From positions 1 to 17,303 of the forward strand of contig JACRIR010000055.1 in assembly GCA_016215705.1 (NCBI GenBank): DNA of 17,303 nt, given 5' to 3'. This document shows positions 1 to 6,745 of this stretch, piece by piece; the first letter of the stretch is position 1; every line of letters begins with the position of its first letter. The DNA comes from Candidatus Poribacteria bacterium (GTDB lineage Bacteria > Abyssobacteria > SURF-5). The notes below the pieces were generated by a model, which searched no databases, had not been told where the DNA came from, and saw nothing but the letters and a program-made list of their open reading frames with translations. Both the position numbers and the translations under genes were made by a program.

Positions 1-1
1 C

Positions 2-721
2 GGCAAACTCGGGGGCAAAGACCCATTCGAGGTATACGCCGACACTGTCGTTATATCCGCCGGCGGAATCGGGACGCCCATCATTCTTCAGCACTCGGGC
101 CTGTTCGACGCCGGGAAGGGAATGACGATGGACCCGACCGTGATGGTTTACGGAGTCGCCAAGTATCGCGGTAATTCGGTTGATCCGCCGATGACGATTT
201 CGTGGTGCGACGATGACAACGGATACATGCTGAGCACGTTGATTGATCCTTGGATGCTCTATCCCATAATAATGTCGCTCAAAGGGCCGAAATATCCGCT
301 CACCGCGATACATTATAAGAACACGGTCGGCATGATGATCAAGGTGAAGGATGAAATAGCCGGCGGCATCACGATGGAAGGTAAGATAAGCAAGCCGATG
401 ACCGAGCGGGATCAGCAGCGGCTCAACCATGCTTCAATCGTCTGCCGGAAGATATTGATAAAAGCGGGCTGCGATTCAGAGTCTATCTTTGTAACGCCGC
501 TTCGAGGAACGCATCCGAGCGGCACGGTTCGCATCGGAGAGATGCTCGATACCGACTTGCAGACTGAGGTCAAGGGTCTCTACGTGTGCGACGCAAGCAC
601 ATTCCCCGAGGCGCTCGACAGGCCCACAGTGCTCACAATCATCGGCCTGGGCAAGCGACTTGCACGGCATATACTCAAGAAGAAAGCTCCGGAGAAACAG
701 GAAGCGAAAACGGCCAGGTGA
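2..721 (+). CDS. GMC-family FAD-dependent oxidoreductase, C-terminal part (5' end outside window)
   Basis: The frame is open from the window edge (phase beginning at base 2) to the TGA at 719-721, so only the C-terminal ~239 residues are present. The visible part starts just before a segment reading VVISAGGIGTPIILQHSGL, the typical GMC 'AGGxxTPxLLxxSG' motif near the flavin. It ends with a GMC C-terminal domain: HPSGTVRIG carries the active-site region histidine, and GLYVCDASTFPEALDRPTVL plus the final GLGKRLARHI helix form the FAD-binding tail. Members oxidise alcohols, sugars or sterols with FAD; the substrate cannot be told. The C-terminus ends in a basic tail (KKKAPEKQEAKTAR). An internal ATG at 122 is not the true start, because the motif upstream of it is in frame. 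A REP-like hairpin with A/T-rich feet follows 45 nt after the stop and may end transcription. Family confident, substrate unknown. Confidence 0.93.
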   Translation, partial: GKLGGKDPFEVYADTVVISAGGIGTPIILQHSGLFDAGKGMTMDPTVMVYGVAKYRGNSVDPPMTISWCDDDNGYMLSTLIDPWMLYPIIMSLKGPKYPLTAIHYKNTVGMMIKVKDEIAGGITMEGKISKPMTERDQQRLNHASIVCRKILIKAGCDSESIFVTPLRGTHPSGTVRIGEMLDTDLQTEVKGLYVCDASTFPEALDRPTVLTIIGLGKRLARHILKKKAPEKQEAKTAR

Positions 722-766
722 CAAGGAGCAAATTCACTTCCAGTAAGTTTCCGAAGTAATGTTGAG

Positions 767-805
767 AAAAATGGGGACACGATGACGCATCGTGTCCCCA
801 TTTTT
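767..805. repeat. REP-like perfect hairpin, possible bidirectional terminator
   Basis: An 18-bp perfect stem (767-784 and 788-805) encloses a 3-nt ACG loop. The core is GGGGACACGATG / CATCGTGTCCCC and the foot is A5T on the left and AT5 on the right. The T-run after the stem on the plus strand makes it a credible intrinsic terminator for the GMC gene ending at 721. The same core recurs at 7323-7363 and, degenerate, at 11183-11211, so it belongs to an interspersed family rather than being a private terminator. Confidence 0.8.
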
Positions 806-858
806 CCGGCATTGTGCTCCTAATTTTCCGATGCCATGTCGTGTCCCCATTTTTCTGA
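788..858 (+). repeat. Two CGTGTCCCCATTTTT half-copies 49 bp apart
   Basis: The right arm of the hairpin (CGTGTCCCCATTTTT at 791-805) is repeated directly at 840-854 with the same flanking ATTTTTC pattern, giving a 49-bp period. The sequence between them (a degenerate GTGCTCCTAATTTTCC) looks like a decayed further copy. It resembles the 51-bp array at 7345-7497 built on the same word. Confidence 0.6.
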
Positions 859-889
859 CACTGACCAACTCACGCCTGACATGACAAAA

Positions 890-911
890 GGGGCGCACGG
901 CCGTGCGCCCC
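890..911 (-). terminator. Intrinsic terminator of the His/Gly-rich protein gene
   Basis: A perfect 22-bp palindrome, GGGGCGCACGG followed by its exact complement, is followed on the minus strand by TTTTGTC. It lies 24 nt beyond the stop codon of the minus-strand gene at 935-1345, the expected place and orientation for a rho-independent terminator. Confidence 0.75.
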
Positions 912-934
912 AATAATGCTGCCGCGATTTCAGA

Positions 935-1345
935 TCAGTGATGCCCGCCGCCGTGGCCACCGCCGCCACCATGGCCTCCGCCATGACCGCTACCGTGGCC
1001 CTGGCCGCCTCTGTGCCTGTGTCTGTGGTTTTCTCCTTGATCTTCTCCGTGCTCCTGGCCGTGATCGTCGCCGTGGGACTCAGGGCCTTCAGGGTTTTCG
1101 ATTCCTTCATCCTCCGGGCCTTCGGGTCTCTCTACTTCCGGCCCTTCCGCTTCAGAACCCTCAGACTCAAGACGAACGACCGCAGATCTCTCGATCTCGG
1201 CAGTTGTCGTAAACGCCGTAGTTTCTCCTAATCCGGACATTGTGACATCAGCCGATGCGGGAACCGTCGTGAGCCACAAACTCGCGAGCGCAAGCAAGAC
1301 CAAGGCTGCGTATTTGCCGACTTCATATGCTTTCGAATTATCCAT
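935..1345 (-). CDS. Secreted acidic protein with His/Gly-rich C-terminus
   Basis: Not a family I recognise. The 136-residue product begins with a Sec signal peptide: MDNSKAYEVGKY, a hydrophobic core (residues 13-28) and an ASA cleavage site near residue 32. The mature part has three zones: a Ser/Thr-rich stretch to ~residue 60, an acidic Glu/Pro/Gly stretch to ~90 (EGPE, ERPEGPEDE), and a tail rich in His and Gly (HRHRHR, then GHGGG repeats ending in GGGHH) that could bind Ni, Zn or Cu. A GGGGGA Shine-Dalgarno lies about 8 nt before the ATG, and a clear terminator follows. The leader resembles those of the next two minus-strand genes, suggesting a common origin or export route. Low-complexity composition makes homology searches unreliable, but start, signal, RBS and terminator together support a real gene. 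Confidence 0.75.
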   Translation of the reverse strand: MDNSKAYEVGKYAALVLLALASLWLTTVPASADVTMSGLGETTAFTTTAEIERSAVVRLESEGSEAEGPEVERPEGPEDEGIENPEGPESHGDDHGQEHGEDQGENHRHRHRGGQGHGSGHGGGHGGGGGHGGGHH

Positions 1346-1560
1346 TTAAGTGTCCCCCTTCCGGATACGGTTCACTTTGTCGCTAAACTTAATACTATTG
1401 TGCCTCCATCTTCTTGCGGGGGCAATAGTCCTGGTTTCCAGTTCGGTATTCGGTACGGGAAGCGCAGGTTCTTGAGCTTGCGCGGCGCCGCATAATCGCG
1501 ACTGGTGAGTTGTCATTGCGAAGAGCATAACGCTGTGTCGGCGCAGCCGAACAGCAGATT

Positions 1561-1627
1561 GGGCGCGATGAATCGCATCCCTACGAAGTCTTACTACATA
1601 TCCGTAGGGGCGCAATTCATTCCGCCC
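1561..1627. repeat. GTAGGGGCGC-type interspersed inverted repeat
   Basis: Arms 1561-1585 (GGGCGCGATGAATCGC...) and 1603-1627 (CGTAGGGGCGCAATTC...) are complementary at 20 of 25 positions, separated by 17 nt. This 'TAGGGGCGCAATTCATTGCGCCC' style is a common short interspersed element in environmental bacterial genomes. The related palindrome at 3070-3096 contains the same GGCGCAATTCGT word. Confidence 0.65.
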
Positions 1628-1685
1628 TTGCAGGCGTGAACCTATTCACATTGAGAGTAGGCAATAGAGACTGTCAACCCTGAGC

Positions 1686-1713
1686 GCGCGTGGCAAGATG
1701 AACTGCCACGCGC
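1686..1713. repeat. 10-bp stem hairpin downstream of the PEK-repeat gene
   Basis: GCGCGTGGCA (1686-1695) pairs perfectly with TGCCACGCGC (1704-1713) around an 8-nt loop. It lies 85 nt past the stop of the minus-strand gene ending at 1799. There is no T-run after it on that strand, so it is a weak terminator candidate or another interspersed element. Confidence 0.5.
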
Positions 1714-1798
1714 CCCCCTCAAGATTGTAATAAACTCATTCGCTTTTCCGAGCTTCGGATTAGCCTCTGATCTTTCACATGCAGAGGATTGTCTGATC

Positions 1799-2803
1799 CT
1801 AATCCTTCTCGACCTCTGGCTTTTCCGGCCTCTCGACAGTGGAAGAAGCAGCGCCTTCTACATGTGGTTTTTCGGCCGGTTTTTCTATCTTTTCAGGTTT
1901 TTCAGCCTTGGAAGCAGTGGCGCTTCCAGGCTTCTCGGGTTTCTGGACTTCAGGTTTCTCCGGTTTCTCGAGAGTGGAAGAAGCAGCGCCTTCTACATGC
2001 GGTTTTTCGGCCGGTTTTTCTATCTTTTCAGGTTTTTCAGCCTTGGAAGCAGTGGCGCTTCCGGGTTTCTCCGGTTTTTCCGGCTTCTCGACAGTGGAAG
2101 AAGTAGCGCCTTCTACATGTGGTTTCTCGGCCGGTTTTTCCATCTTCTCAGGTTTTTCAGCCTTAGAGGCCGTGGCGCTTCCAGGTTTCTCCGTTTTTTC
2201 GGGTTTCTGGACTTCAGGTTTCTCCGGTTTTTCCGGCTTCTCGACAGTGGAAGAAGCAGCGCCTTCTACATGCGGTTTTTCAGCCTTTTCAAGCTTCTCA
2301 GGCTTTTCGGAGATGGAGGATGCGCCGCTTTCCGCATGCGGCTTTTCGACTTTCTCAGCCTTTTCAATCTCTCGTTCTTCGATCCTTGCGTCTTCCTTTT
2401 CTGAACCTCCTAGCGCGCTAGCGCTCGGTTGGTCGCCCGTGCGATCCTTGTCACGGTCTCTGTCCCGGTCCCTGTCAGTGGCAAGCTCCTTGGCAAGCAT
2501 CATATCGGTGAGGGCCACAGGCGCAGAAATGGTCGAATCCTTTTCGGGTTTTTCAATCTCGGGTTTCTCCGGAGCCTCAGGGCTGTCTTTCCCTTGTACC
2601 TCGGGGTTTTCCGGCTGTTCGGCCTCGGGTTTCTCAATCTCGGGCTTTTCAGGATTCTCGGCCTCAGGTTTCTCAACCTTTGCTCCATCGGCTGTTGGCT
2701 TCTGGACGCCCGCTGCGGCAGGCGTTGCCATACATGCAAGAGCTATCGCGAGCAATGCCAGAGCCAGGTATTTGCCTATGCTGAGTAACTTTTCTGTTTC
2801 CAT
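1799..2803 (-). CDS. Secreted Pro-Glu-Lys repeat protein
   Basis: Not a family I recognise. I place the start at 2803: AAGGAGAA sits ~7 nt upstream and the product then begins METEKLLSIGKY with a clean Sec signal (core residues 12-25, AAA cleavage near 31). An in-frame ATG 45 nt further upstream lacks this. The 334-residue product has PE/KPE-rich segments (32-90), a short less biased part (91-108), a DRDRDRDRDKDR charged run (110-121), and from ~173 to the end imperfect repeats of about 40-51 residues. Each repeat contains KPHVEGAASST, KPEKPE, KPGSATASKAEKPEK and IEKPAE. The DNA repeat units start near 1838, 1973, 2093 and 2246. The extended, highly charged chain suggests a spacer or periplasm-spanning or surface protein, as with Pro-rich TonB-like linkers, but no anchor domain is visible. 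AC at residues 23-24 is a poor lipobox. Confidence 0.78.
   Translation of the reverse strand: METEKLLSIGKYLALALLAIALACMATPAAAGVQKPTADGAKVEKPEAENPEKPEIEKPEAEQPENPEVQGKDSPEAPEKPEIEKPEKDSTISAPVALTDMMLAKELATDRDRDRDRDKDRTGDQPSASALGGSEKEDARIEEREIEKAEKVEKPHAESGASSISEKPEKLEKAEKPHVEGAASSTVEKPEKPEKPEVQKPEKTEKPGSATASKAEKPEKMEKPAEKPHVEGATSSTVEKPEKPEKPGSATASKAEKPEKIEKPAEKPHVEGAASSTLEKPEKPEVQKPEKPGSATASKAEKPEKIEKPAEKPHVEGAASSTVERPEKPEVEKD
1837..2290. repeat. Intragenic imperfect tandem repeats (120-153 bp units)
   Basis: The plus-strand word GTGGAAGAAGCAGCGCCTTC recurs at about 1840, 1975, 2095 (one base changed) and 2248, followed each time by TACATG(T/C)GGTTT. Period lengths of 135, 120 and 153 bp are all multiples of three, so repeat-number changes would keep the minus-strand protein in frame. 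Confidence 0.85.
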
Positions 2804-2848
2804 CTTTCGGTTCTCCTTTTTTGACATTTTCAACCAAACCAATTTCAA

Positions 2849-3208
2849 ATCTGCCCTAATTCTGTCAGTAGTTCTACCTAGTCGCTATAGGCGCATACAA
2901 GGGAAAAGACGAAAGGGGCAAGGAGAAAGGACTTAGGAAGACAAGGATAGTGTGAAAAAGAAACCCGAGCGCCGAAAGACGGAAAGGGAAGAAAGGGAAG
3001 AAGATGAAAGGGACAAGATGAAAGACGAAAAGAAATCAAGAGACTGCGAAAAAAGAGCAGAATTAACGAGGCGCAATTCGTTGCACGAATTGCGCCCCGC
3101 ACAACTGTCTGCAAACAGTGTTTCCAGCCGGGAGAACATGCAAGCGCAATCAGTGTTCTGCAAAGCTTCCAAGAGCTTCCCCGGCGCGTCAGCCGCATAG
3201 ACCGGTGA
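2849..3208. other. Gene-poor gap with long purine-rich tract
   Basis: From ~2896 to ~3066 the plus strand is overwhelmingly A/G (runs such as AAAGGGAAGAAAGGGAAGAAG). A GTG-started plus-strand frame of 82 codons crosses it (2952-3200), beginning MKKKPERRKTEREEREEDER. Its composition simply mirrors the purine bias and its second half covers a palindrome, so I do not call it a gene with confidence. The remainder (3097-3208) shows nothing I recognise. Promoter elements for the minus-strand gene starting at 2803 should lie in 2820-2930, but I see no good match. Confidence 0.55.
3070..3096. repeat. Perfect hairpin, 12-bp stem and TGC loop
   Basis: GGCGCAATTCGT (3070-3081) pairs exactly with ACGAATTGCGCC (3085-3096). 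It lies 113 nt past the stop of the minus-strand BON gene. On that strand a T6 run (CTTTTTTC) follows only ~15 nt later, so a terminator role is possible but not typical. The word GGCGCAATTC is shared with the repeat at 1603-1627. Confidence 0.65.
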
Positions 3209-3811
3209 CTAGCACACGACAATAATGTCATTTCGCACGGCCTTCACTCCGGAAGCGCGGCTGGCAATTTCCTCTGCCGCCTGCTTCTGTCGCATGTCCT
3301 TCACGGAACCACGCAGGGTAACCACACCATCATAGACTTCCGTTCCCACCGTCGTACCACTGACTCTGGGGCTGGCCAGGAGCTCCGCTTTGATGGTTCT
3401 GGCGGTCCAGAAGTCTTTCATGCTTTGTCCGGCGGTTCGTTCCCCGGCGCTCCTCATTTTGTAATTGGGGTCCACAATGAGCAAATCCACTACTTCCTTT
3501 ATGCCGGCCGTCTCCCTGGCTATTTTGAGAGCGCGGTCGCGATGCATCACATCGGGGATGTAACCGAACACATATGCGACACCCCCGACAACATCGACGT
3601 CGACATCGAACGTGTTGATTTGCCGGTCAAAGAGATAGGCGGTCTCAATCCGGTTGGATTGTAGCCCGTCGGAAAGCCGGGCGCCGAATGTCCGATGAGT
3701 CGGTTGCGAACAAACGAGCGCTGTCGCCGTTGTCGCTGGTATCAGGACAGCCGCTACAAGCGCAGCAACAAAAACGTATTTGCTTATATTAAGGTCTCTC
3801 ATGGAAACCAT
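3209..3811 (-). CDS. Secreted protein with two BON domains
   Basis: The start at 3811 is chosen because AAAGGAGGAGA lies immediately upstream with normal spacing; a further in-frame ATG at 3829 is part of the leader of that site. The 200-residue product has a signal peptide (MVSMRDLNISKY, hydrophobic core 12-26, likely cut after ATA near 31), then BON domain 1 (~44-114: DVDVVGGVAYVFGYI, RALKIARETAGIKEVVDLLIV) and BON domain 2 (~134-198: IKAELLASPRVSGTTVGTEVYDGVVTLRGSV, AEEIASRASGVKAVRNDIIV). BON domains (OsmY, secretin and channel families) bind membranes or lipids in the periplasm. The 'GVVTLRGSV' strand and the closing 'A...GVKxVxN' helix-strand are textbook. The chain ends in a lone Cys. 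Domain call confident; exact role unknown. It is divergent from htpX, another envelope-stress type gene. A weak minus-strand promoter (TTGCTG-18-CATACT, 3849-3878) is possible. Confidence 0.9.
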   Translation of the reverse strand: MVSMRDLNISKYVFVAALVAAVLIPATTATALVCSQPTHRTFGARLSDGLQSNRIETAYLFDRQINTFDVDVDVVGGVAYVFGYIPDVMHRDRALKIARETAGIKEVVDLLIVDPNYKMRSAGERTAGQSMKDFWTARTIKAELLASPRVSGTTVGTEVYDGVVTLRGSVKDMRQKQAAEEIASRASGVKAVRNDIIVVC

Positions 3812-3907
3812 GTTCTCTCCTCCTTTCAATGGTGCTTCTTCTTAGGAAAGTATGCGTCCGAAGGGTCGGTCGCAGCAATAGGCGGAATGGGACGGTGTGA
3901 ATAGATA

Positions 3908-3936
3908 TTGAAATCGATGGGTGAAGTTGCTAAAAT
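3908..3936 (+). promoter_or_regulatory. Sigma-70-type promoter of htpX
   Basis: TTGAAA (3908-3913) and TAAAAT (3931-3936) are separated by exactly 17 bp, upstream of the htpX start at 4030. The predicted leader is about 87 nt. It lies between the divergent BON gene and htpX. Confidence 0.65.
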
Positions 3937-4029
3937 GAGAATAAGAAGACCGACAGGCGGGCAGGGGGAATTTCCTCGGCGGCTGCCTGAAGGGAAGAAG
4001 ATCGACCACAAAGGAGAGAAGATACGACA

Positions 4030-4875
4030 ATGAATGGATTACGAACGATGTTTCTGCTGACTGCGCTCACGTTGTTGTTTGTGTTTGTGGGACAGGTTGT
4101 CGGTGGTCGGCAAGGCGCGATGTTTGCGTTTGTGTTCGCGCTGATCATGAACTTTGGCGCTTACTGGTTTAGCGACAAGCTTGTATTGGCCATGTACCGG
4201 GCCAAGCCGGTGTCGCCGAATGAGGCGCCGCGGCTGTACTCAATTGTGCAGGGTCTTGCGATAAGCGCGGGTTTGCCGATGCCGAAGATGTACATAATCC
4301 CGAGCCGGTCGCCCAATGCGTTCGCCACCGGGCGAAACCCGCAACATGCCGTTGTTGCCGTCACGGAAGGCATACTCGACTTGCTCGATGAGGACGAGCT
4401 CAGGGGAGTGCTGGCTCACGAGTTGGCCCACGTGCGCAACCGGGATATGCTCATCGGCTCGATTGCCGCGACGATGGCGGGCGCGATCATGATGCTCGCC
4501 AACATGGCGCGTTGGGGCGCCATAATCGGAGGATTCGGCGGCAGGGATGACAGGGACAACGGCGGCGCGCTCGGATTACTGGTGGCTGCGATTGTAGCTC
4601 CGATCGCCGCACTATTGATACAGATGGCCGTGTCGCGCTCGCGCGAATATCAAGCCGACGCTTCCGGCGCGGGGATAGCCGGCAATCCATACGGCCTCGC
4701 AGATGCGCTTGCGAAACTTGAGAGCGCCTCGAAGACGCGGCCGATCCAGGCAAACCCTGCGTCAGCTCACCTGTTCATCGTGAATCCGCTCCACGGCAAG
4801 AGTATGTGGAACCTCTTCAGCACGCATCCGCCGATCGAGGACCGCATCCGCCGCCTCCGTGAATGGCGGCCGTGA
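4030..4875 (+). CDS. htpX: HtpX-type membrane zinc metalloprotease (M48)
   Basis: A 281-residue product, the normal HtpX length. N-terminal transmembrane helices cover ~5-22 and ~28-47, followed by the peptidase domain with the zinc motif [12 protein letters not shown] (His130, Glu131, His134) and the third ligand Glu206 in [11 protein letters not shown]. Two more hydrophobic segments (~142-160 and ~180-201) lie between them, as in the family. The end carries [25 protein letters not shown], the usual HtpX C-terminal motif. HtpX degrades misfolded inner-membrane proteins together with FtsH during envelope stress. AAGGAGAG lies ~12 nt upstream of the ATG, slightly far but good. The stop overlaps the next gene by 13 nt, suggesting co-transcription. 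Very secure. Confidence 0.96.
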   Translation: MNGLRTMFLLTALTLLFVFVGQVVGGRQGAMFAFVFALIMNFGAYWFSDKLVLAMYRAKPVSPNEAPRLYSIVQGLAISAGLPMPKMYIIPSRSPNAFATGRNPQHAVVAVTEGILDLLDEDELRGVLAHELAHVRNRDMLIGSIAATMAGAIMMLANMARWGAIIGGFGGRDDRDNGGALGLLVAAIVAPIAALLIQMAVSRSREYQADASGAGIAGNPYGLADALAKLESASKTRPIQANPASAHLFIVNPLHGKSMWNLFSTHPPIEDRIRRLREWRP

Positions 4876-5954
4876 AAGAGATGACATCCTCACGAAGAGA
4901 ATCCGGTCGAATCGGTTGCACGCCGGCCGGAATGACGATCCGCGAGATGCTCGAGCGGCGGGAGCATGAGTATCTCTCGCCGTGCGCCACCTTCAGCGAC
5001 CAAAGCAAAGGCAGGCGTTTTCCCCTTGTGGAATGTGCGTATCGAACGACATTTCAGAGGGACCGCGACCGCATAATCCACTCTAAGTCTTTCCGCCGTC
5101 TCAAGCATAAGACACAGGTTTTCCTCGCGCCCGTCGGAGACCACTATCGCACTCGCCTCACCCATGCGCTGGAGGTGTCGCAGATCGCGCGCACCGTTTC
5201 CCGCGCTCTGTGCCTGAACGAAGACCTGACGGAGGCCATAGCCCTTGGGCACGATCTCGGGCACACTCCCTTCGGGCATGCGGGGGAGGCAGTACTGAAC
5301 GAGGTGTATCCGGGCAGGTTCGCCCACAATGAGCAGAGCCTCCGCATCGTGGACGAACTCGAGAACGGCAAGGGATTGAACCTGACGTTCGAGGTGCGTG
5401 ACGGCATCCTCAATCATTCCAAGGGGCCCGCCGACATCTTCGCACCCGGCCGCGGAGAGCGCCCGAAGACTCTCGAGGGGGAAGTGGTCAGGATTTCCGA
5501 CAGCATCGCCTACATCAACCATGACACTGACGACGCGATCCGAAGCAAGCTCATTACCGAAGCCGATCTGCCCTCCGATTGCGTCAGAGTTCTGGGAGAC
5601 ACGCCTTCTCACAGGATAGATACGATGGTGGGCGACGTTGTGAGGAGCAGCCGGGACGGCAAGATCCAGATGTCACCGGAGATTCTGCGGGCGACCAATA
5701 CCTTGAGAAGTTATCTTTACAAGAACGTGTACCCTCGTTCCGAAATACAGGATTCAATAAACAGCGCGAGGAAAATACTCAAGGAAATATATCATTTCCT
5801 GGTTGACAACCCGAAATTGTTCATCGACGAGACCTCTCCGAAAAGCCGCGATGCGGAGCTCGAACGACAGGTTGTCGATTTCATCGCGGGCATGACAGAC
5901 CGCTACGCTCTCGAATTCTACAAGAAGCACTTCCTCACCAAGCTCGAGATATAG
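4863..5954 (+). CDS. dgt: dGTPase-like HD-domain phosphohydrolase
   Basis: The 363-residue product matches the deoxyguanosinetriphosphate triphosphohydrolase-like (type 2 dGTPase) family, which splits dNTPs to nucleoside plus triphosphate. HD metal ligands are visible: His101 in [14 protein letters not shown], His130-Asp131 in [14 protein letters not shown] and Asp213 in [24 protein letters not shown] and [10 protein letters not shown] are further family hallmarks. The start is uncertain. The 4863 ATG overlaps htpX by 13 nt and has no clear ribosome site; ATG at 4932 gives [17 protein letters not shown], which aligns better with the usual family N-terminus, and ATG at 4881 is a third option. 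Coupling to htpX is probably incidental, although both are house-keeping or stress functions. A new promoter begins 4 nt past the stop. Confidence 0.93.
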   Translation: MAAVKEMTSSRRESGRIGCTPAGMTIREMLERREHEYLSPCATFSDQSKGRRFPLVECAYRTTFQRDRDRIIHSKSFRRLKHKTQVFLAPVGDHYRTRLTHALEVSQIARTVSRALCLNEDLTEAIALGHDLGHTPFGHAGEAVLNEVYPGRFAHNEQSLRIVDELENGKGLNLTFEVRDGILNHSKGPADIFAPGRGERPKTLEGEVVRISDSIAYINHDTDDAIRSKLITEADLPSDCVRVLGDTPSHRIDTMVGDVVRSSRDGKIQMSPEILRATNTLRSYLYKNVYPRSEIQDSINSARKILKEIYHFLVDNPKLFIDETSPKSRDAELERQVVDFIAGMTDRYALEFYKKHFLTKLEI

Positions 5955-5957
5955 TGT

Positions 5958-5986
5958 TTGGAGAATCGTCTGCCGTCGGCTATAAT
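5958..5986 (+). promoter_or_regulatory. Sigma-70-type promoter of the adenosyltransferase gene
   Basis: TTGGAG (5958-5963), a 17-bp spacer and a perfect TATAAT (5981-5986) start 4 nt after the stop of the dGTPase-like gene. The transcript should begin near 5993, with a leader of ~29 nt before the ATG at 6022. The leader is too short for a cobalamin riboswitch. Confidence 0.75.
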
Positions 5987-6021
5987 ATTCCCGCATCATT
6001 TCGACAAACGTGAGGAGTCTT

Positions 6022-6630
6022 ATGAGCAAGTATGGTCGATCCTCCGGAGGGGGAACCGGACTCATTCATATCTATACCGGCGAAGGCAAGGGCAAAACCA
6101 CTTCAGCGCTCGGCATGGCAGTGCGGGCGGTCGGAAACGGGCTCAACGTCATCATGATCCAGTTTCTGAAGACCTCGAACCGCTACGGCGAGCTCAAGGG
6201 CGCGAAGAAACTCACTCCCGGCTTCGAGATAGTTCAAATGGGGCCCGAGTGCGTGCGGCTTCGGAGGGACCCGACAGCCGACAAGGAATGCATCGGCTGC
6301 ATGGAATGCCACGTAGACCGCGAAAACCCGAGGGTTTCGGACCTCGAGGCGGCTCGCCGGGCGCTGGATTTCGCTGAGGATTGCATGTCGAACGGCATGT
6401 ATGACCTCGTCATCCTCGACGAGGTCAATTATGCCGTGAACTTCAATTTGCTCTCTGCCGAAGAGGTAGTTTCCGCTCTGAGGAACAAGAGGGACTCGGT
6501 TGAGGTCGTGCTCACGGGCAGGTCTGCCCATTCGGCTCTCATCGAGATTGCAGACTACGTGACGGAAATGCGGGAGATAAAGCATCCTTGGCGCGGGGGT
6601 GCGACCGCTCGCAAAGGGATCGAATACTAG
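6022..6630 (+). CDS. cobO: Corrinoid adenosyltransferase, CobO/BtuR type
   Basis: The 202-residue product transfers the adenosyl group of ATP to cob(I)alamin or cob(I)yrinate diamide, making the adenosyl form used by mutases and eliminases. It has the family P-loop GEGKGKTT (20-27), IMIQFLK (~44-50), YGELKG, a Walker B-like LVILDEVNYAV (129-139), VVLTGR and the ending YVTEMREIKHPWRGG. The ATG at 6022 follows GAGGAG by 4 nt; a GTG at 6010 is in frame but has no site. Odd: where the family has a plain linker it carries C-I-G-C-M-E-C-H (Cys90, 93, 96, His97) plus Cys77, a ferredoxin- or zinc-like knuckle. Its own promoter suggests independent expression, but it neighbours two B12-dependent radical SAM genes. 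Confidence 0.93.
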   Translation: MSKYGRSSGGGTGLIHIYTGEGKGKTTSALGMAVRAVGNGLNVIMIQFLKTSNRYGELKGAKKLTPGFEIVQMGPECVRLRRDPTADKECIGCMECHVDRENPRVSDLEAARRALDFAEDCMSNGMYDLVILDEVNYAVNFNLLSAEEVVSALRNKRDSVEVVLTGRSAHSALIEIADYVTEMREIKHPWRGGATARKGIEY

Positions 6631-6636
6631 GAGCTC

Positions 6637-6736
6637 AGGAGGCATCAGGTCTTCAGAATTGACAAATCGGATCATAACAAGAAGTTGCTGCCGGCTGAGA
6701 GGCCGAATTGTCAACCTTGAAGACCTGATCACTCCT
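6637..6736. repeat. Long imperfect inverted repeat upstream of the acyltransferase
   Basis: Arm 6637-6670 (AGGAGGCATCAGGTCTTCAG...) and arm 6703-6736 are complementary at 28 of 34 positions, with a 32-nt loop. TTGACAA occurs in each arm, facing inward. The first arm starts with a free AGGAGG, which has no start codon at a suitable distance. The structure ends only 9 nt before the ATG at 6746. It could be a terminator or attenuator between cobO and the next gene, or a small MITE-like element. Confidence 0.7.
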
Positions 6737-6745
6737 TGACACCGC

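Larger units (their letters stand above)
1346..1798. other. Gene-free, repeat-bearing gap
   Basis: About 450 bp between two minus-strand secreted-protein genes. It holds a degenerate interspersed repeat around 1512-1560 (GTCATTGCGAAGAGC...CAGATTGGGCG, like the common GTCATTGCGAGGAG element), the GTAGGGGCGC-type inverted repeat at 1561-1627 and a hairpin at 1686-1713. A possible 89-residue minus-strand reading frame runs straight through these repeats and is rich in Arg and His, so I regard it as non-coding. I see no convincing promoter. Confidence 0.6.

Noticed and set aside
1346-1615. Minus-strand 89-codon frame
   Set aside because: It runs through interspersed repeats, has an Arg/His-rich composition and no ribosome site; it is repeat-derived.
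2410-2421. CTAGCGCGCTAG palindrome
   Set aside because: A 12-bp palindrome within the coding region of the Pro-Glu-Lys repeat gene; no regulatory context.
1839-2936. Plus-strand 365-codon open frame rich in GFSGFS
   Set aside because: It is the exact antisense of the Pro-Glu-Lys repeat gene; codon pattern, signal peptide and ribosome site all support the minus strand, and stops are absent only because the repeats lack them.
5987-6021. Cobalamin riboswitch before the adenosyltransferase gene
   Set aside because: The predicted leader is only ~29 nt and no B12-box-like sequence is visible, so there is no room for one.
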